From contig NZ_JACIJN010000005.1 of assembly GCF_014199415.1 (NCBI RefSeq), positions 186,001-250,000 of the forward strand: a stretch of DNA of 64,000 bases, given 5' to 3'. Shown here one piece after another: positions 61,513-64,000 of the stretch; the first letter of the stretch is position 1; every line of letters starts with the position of its first letter. A program made the position numbers and the translations under genes. The notes under the pieces are model-generated. The model worked only from the letters and a program-made list of their open reading frames with translations. It was not told the origin of the DNA and made no database searches. The stretch is from Sphingomonas endophytica (lineage in GTDB: Bacteria; Pseudomonadota; Alphaproteobacteria; Sphingomonadales; Sphingomonadaceae).

Positions 61513-61534
61513 CCGCGCCGGCCGACCGGCGCGG
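61513..61534. terminator. Strong hairpin between molybdoenzyme and SURF1 genes
   Basis: CCGCGCCGG-CCGA-CCGGCGCGG (61513-61534) is a 9-bp perfect stem with a 4-nt loop, in the gap between two convergent genes. It probably terminates one or both. No T-tract is clear. Confidence 0.5.
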
Positions 61535-61541
61535 CGTGGGA

Positions 61542-62189
61542 TCAGGCTTGGGGCGGGGGCGGCAGCGGATCCGCCGCCTTCTCGGCCTTGCGCGATCGCC
61601 GCCGCAGCGCGACGACATAAATGATCGCCGCCACGCTCGCGAACAGGAACCACTGCACCGCATAGGCGAGATGGTTGTTCGGGATCGACTCGATCGACGG
61701 GGGATTGTTCGGTGCCAGCCCGGCGGCCGGCGTCGCGGCGACCAGCATCAGCTCGCGCGGCGCGTGCGGCTGCGTCACCTCTGCGATCAACGGCCGCGGA
61801 TCGGGCGCGTGCGCGATCCAGCCGCTGACCTTGCCGCCACCCCACGCGACCTTTCCGACCGGATCGCGGGTCGTGCCGATCTGGACGCGCAGCCCCGGCC
61901 CTTCCGCGCCCGTCCGGCACAAGGCGATGACGCGATACCCCGCCGCCCCCGCCCCGGCGCGGGTGATCGACACCGGCTCGAGGCAGAAGGCGCTGCTGCG
62001 CCGGAACAGCAAGGTCTCGTCCGAGACCCGCGGAAAGGCGACCGCCGGCCGCGTCGGGTTGGCGGCAAGCTGCGCAAGAAACGCTTCCTTTTGCGGCCGT
62101 CGATCGAGCAGCTGCCACAGCCCGAGCGCGATCATCGCCGCGATCGCGATGCCGACGACGATCGTCGGGAGCAGCGGAATGCGCTTCAC
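61542..62189 (-). CDS. surf1: SURF1 family cytochrome oxidase biogenesis protein
   Basis: 215 residues with two membrane helices, at the N-terminus (LPTIVVGIAIAAMIALGLWQ) and near the C-terminus (WFLFASVAAIIYVVAL). Between them are GLWQLLDRRPQKEAFLAQL and ESIPNNHLAYAVQWFLFA, the SURF1 signatures. It helps heme a insertion/assembly of aa3 oxidase. It ends the cox cluster here; a 4-bp overlap joins it to the DUF983 gene. Confidence 0.9.
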   Translation of the reverse strand: MKRIPLLPTIVVGIAIAAMIALGLWQLLDRRPQKEAFLAQLAANPTRPAVAFPRVSDETLLFRRSSAFCLEPVSITRAGAGAAGYRVIALCRTGAEGPGLRVQIGTTRDPVGKVAWGGGKVSGWIAHAPDPRPLIAEVTQPHAPRELMLVAATPAAGLAPNNPPSIESIPNNHLAYAVQWFLFASVAAIIYVVALRRRSRKAEKAADPLPPPPQA

Positions 62190-62572
62190 TGTACCAGCCG
62201 CCCCTCACCCGCCGCATGGCGGTATTCGGCGGCGAGCAGCCACCCCTTGGCGACGCGCAGCGACCAGACGATCGCAACGGTGCTCAGCGGCACCCACAAC
62301 AACACGTGGAGCCACCACGGCGGAGAGAAGGAGAGTTCGACGACGATCGCCAGCGCGACGACGATCGCGCCCCATGCCAGCACCAGCAACGCCGCCGGGC
62401 CGTCGCCGACGTTGAAGCCCGCGATCGACAGCCCGCATGCCGAACAGCGGTCGGCGAAACGAAGGACGCCCGCAAACAAGCTGCGGGCGCCACATCGGGG
62501 ACATAACCCCTTGATTCCACAATCGATCGGCCGGGGCGGCGCCCCGACCGTCGACCGACCGGCGTCGCTCAT
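62186..62572 (-). CDS. DUF983 family zinc-ribbon membrane protein
   Basis: 128 residues. A zinc ribbon of CPRCG (C24, C27) and CSACG (C43, C46) is followed by two hydrophobic helices (ALLVLAWGAIVVALAIVVEL, HVLLWVPLSTVAIVWSL). The family is found with cytochrome oxidase assembly genes and may act in heme or copper delivery. 4-bp overlaps on both sides (with coxC and surf1) show a tight operon. Confidence 0.9.
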   Translation of the reverse strand: MSDAGRSTVGAPPRPIDCGIKGLCPRCGARSLFAGVLRFADRCSACGLSIAGFNVGDGPAALLVLAWGAIVVALAIVVELSFSPPWWLHVLLWVPLSTVAIVWSLRVAKGWLLAAEYRHAAGEGRLVQ

Positions 62573-63480
62573 CCGCCGTGGACCGGTGCGCCCCAGCCGC
62601 CCCATACATAGACGGTGACGAACAGGAACAGCCACACCACGTCGACGAAATGCCAGTACCAGGCCGCCGCCTCGAAGCCGAAATGCTGCTTCGGCGTGAA
62701 GTCGCCCTTATAGGCACGAATCAGGCAGACGATCAGGAAGATCGTGCCGACGATCACGTGGAAGCCGTGGAAGCCGGTCGCCATGAAGAACGCCGCGCCA
62801 TAGTTGATCCCCTTGAACGGGAACGGCGCGTGCATGTACTCATAGGCCTGGATGCTGCTGAACAGCAGACCCAGCACCACGGTCAGCCACAGTCCCTTGA
62901 GCACGCCGTCGCGATCGCCGACGCCCAGCGCCCCCCAGAAACCGCGCTTCTCGCCGCCGCGCTGGTTGTGGATCAGCGCGTGGTGCGCCCAGGTGACGGT
63001 GGTGCCCGAGAGCAGCAGGATCAGCGTGTTGAGCAGCGGCAGTTCGAAGGCGTTGATGACCTCCAGCCCCTTGGGGGGCCATTGCGCGGCGATCGCCGCG
63101 GCGCCCTCGGCGGCGCGCTCGACCTGCCCGTCGACGACCTGCATCGCGGTCGGGAACAGCGAGAAATCGAAGAACGCCCAGAACCAGCCGACGAAGAACA
63201 TCACCTCGGAGGCGATGAACAGGATCATCCCGTAGCGGAAATGGAGCTGCACCACCGGCGTATGATCGCCGGCATGCGCCTCACGGATCACCTGATGCCA
63301 CCAGCCGTACATACAGAACAGCACCGATGCGAAGCCGATCAGGAACACCCAGCCGCCGCCGGTGCCCTGATGCATGTACATGATGCCGCCGGCCGCCATG
63401 ATCAACGCCGCGAAGCTGCTGAGCAGCGGCCACGGGCTGGGGGGCAGGATGTGATATTCGTGGTTCTTGGCACCCGCCAT
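62569..63480 (-). CDS. coxC: Cytochrome c oxidase subunit III
   Basis: 303 residues, seven hydrophobic helices: PWPLLSSFAALIMAAGGIMY, GMILFIASEVMFFVGWFWAFF, LLLSGTTVTWAHHALIHN, ATGFHGFHVIVGTIFLIVCL, WYWHFVDVVWLFLFVTVYV. The HxxHxxxG and EVMFF motifs are typical of CoxC. Subunit of aa3 oxidase in the inner membrane. Followed by DUF983 with 4-bp overlap. Confidence 0.95.
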   Translation of the reverse strand: MAGAKNHEYHILPPSPWPLLSSFAALIMAAGGIMYMHQGTGGGWVFLIGFASVLFCMYGWWHQVIREAHAGDHTPVVQLHFRYGMILFIASEVMFFVGWFWAFFDFSLFPTAMQVVDGQVERAAEGAAAIAAQWPPKGLEVINAFELPLLNTLILLLSGTTVTWAHHALIHNQRGGEKRGFWGALGVGDRDGVLKGLWLTVVLGLLFSSIQAYEYMHAPFPFKGINYGAAFFMATGFHGFHVIVGTIFLIVCLIRAYKGDFTPKQHFGFEAAAWYWHFVDVVWLFLFVTVYVWGGWGAPVHGG

Positions 63481-63515
63481 GCGCGGCTCTCCCCAATTCG
63501 CTTATTGCGGTGGTC

Positions 63516-64000
63516 TTAGCTGTTCGTTTTCGCGGAATCCACCGGGTAAAAGGTGTAGCTGAGCGTGATCGTCTGCACGTCGCGCGTGTCCGGATCGCTC
63601 AGGATCTTGGGGTCGACGTAGAAGATCACCGGCATCCGCTGCGTCTCGCCGGGCTTCAGCGTCTGCTGCGTGAAGCAGAAGCACTGGATCTTCGTGAAAT
63701 ATTTGCCGGCGATCGCGGGGGTGACGTTATAGGTGGCGGTGCCCGTCACCGCCTGCGCGCCGCGGTTGGTGGCAGTGAAGAACGCCATGTCGCGCGCGCC
63801 GATCTCGACCGTTTCCTGCTCCTGCTCCGGCACGAACCGCCACGGCAGCTTGGGGCTGGTATTGGCGTCGAACGCGATCTCGATCTTCCGGTGCACCCCG
63901 CCCGGCGCCGCGACGCCGCGCCCGGTGGTGCCGTTCAACCCGGTCGCCTGACAGAACATCCGGTAGAGCGGCACGCTGGCGAAGGCGAGCCCGGTCATGA
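63516..64000 (-). CDS. ctaG: Cytochrome c oxidase assembly protein CtaG/Cox11 (5' end outside window)
   Basis: About 160 residues visible. The copper-binding motif is KIQCFCFTQQTL, with SVPLYRMFCQATGLNGTT at the start, which in full-length Cox11 follows the N-terminal membrane helix. VPEQEQETVEIGARDMAFF and FYVDPKILSDPDTRDVQTIT are conserved. It delivers copper to the CuB site of cytochrome oxidase. The ATG at 63998 is internal; the gene continues beyond base 64000. Confidence 0.9.
   Translation of the reverse strand, partial: MTGLAFASVPLYRMFCQATGLNGTTGRGVAAPGGVHRKIEIAFDANTSPKLPWRFVPEQEQETVEIGARDMAFFTATNRGAQAVTGTATYNVTPAIAGKYFTKIQCFCFTQQTLKPGETQRMPVIFYVDPKILSDPDTRDVQTITLSYTFYPVDSAKTNS

Noticed and set aside
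1..64000. tRNA, rRNA or CRISPR loci.
   Set aside because: No tRNA T-arm pattern with acceptor-stem pairing, no rRNA-like tract and no regularly spaced direct repeat array was seen by eye.

Overview
This is a GC-rich alphaproteobacterial chromosome segment, most likely from a Sphingomonas-type organism (Sphingomonadaceae). The evidence is DivK and UbiG homologues, Sphingomonas-like TonB receptor and beta-barrel proteins, the order Cox11-CoxIII-DUF983-SURF1, strong coding bias that leaves long open antisense frames, and dense families of short palindromic intergenic repeats. About 73 genes are supported, packed with many 1-4 bp start/stop overlaps. I saw no rRNA, tRNA, CRISPR array, prophage or complete IS element.

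Layout. 1-5.5 kb: end of a probable M48 protease, a GT2 glycosyltransferase, aspartate kinase (lysC) divergent from ubiG, then aroC and a Gly-Thr-Met repeat secreted protein. 5.5-12 kb: a minus-strand amino-acid/purine block (serC, serA, a frameshifted DUF559 gene, hisZ, purA) with a TlpA-like protein facing out. 12-19 kb: three tandem DUF4328 membrane proteins, an extensin-like lipoprotein, a LOG-family protein, a TIGR01244 protein, recQ, and a small lipoprotein with a GNAT protein. 19-25.9 kb: Dcp peptidase, DUF1328, Dps, rpmG (L33), divK, DUF3572, HAD, RidA and a FemAB-like protein. 25.9-33.4 kb: two large multi-spanning proteins resembling GT-C enzymes, a FAD protoporphyrinogen-oxidase/UDP-galactopyranose-mutase-like flavoprotein, and a divergent 799-residue secreted protein of unknown function. 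33.6-35.1 kb: an AT-richer three-gene cassette with toxin/immunity-like organisation. 35.2-42.7 kb: argG, an EF-hand protein, cfa, thrC, a methyltransferase, ccmA/ccmB, a small metallopeptidase and phhB. 42.7-47.4 kb: a YqcI/YcgG (GntA/DcsA-like) protein coupled to a DUF1989 protein, then fdhD and a YdeP-type molybdoenzyme. 47.7-53.7 kb: a TonB-dependent receptor, an Opu-type ABC transporter with a permease/binding-protein fusion, and an SDR. 53.8-64 kb: dnaN with a hairpin-rich element upstream, two outer-membrane beta-barrels, an IalB-like protein, rlmN, TauE/SafE, a flavin reductase, a cytochrome b561/molybdoprotein pair, and the terminal part of the cytochrome oxidase cluster (surf1, DUF983, coxC, ctaG).

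The candidates most likely to be new are: (1) the three-gene cassette at 33.6-35.1 kb; (2) the translationally coupled YqcI/YcgG + DUF1989 pair, which suggests guanidino-group N-oxidation followed by hydrolysis; (3) small DNA elements that can fold as an outer stem with two tight hairpins (47.45-47.64 kb and 55.10-55.17 kb), the latter inside a 308-bp element bounded by a perfect 18-bp inverted repeat upstream of dnaN; and (4) REPIN-like repeat families concentrated in gaps between convergent genes. All functional statements are from sequence reading only; no database search was run.
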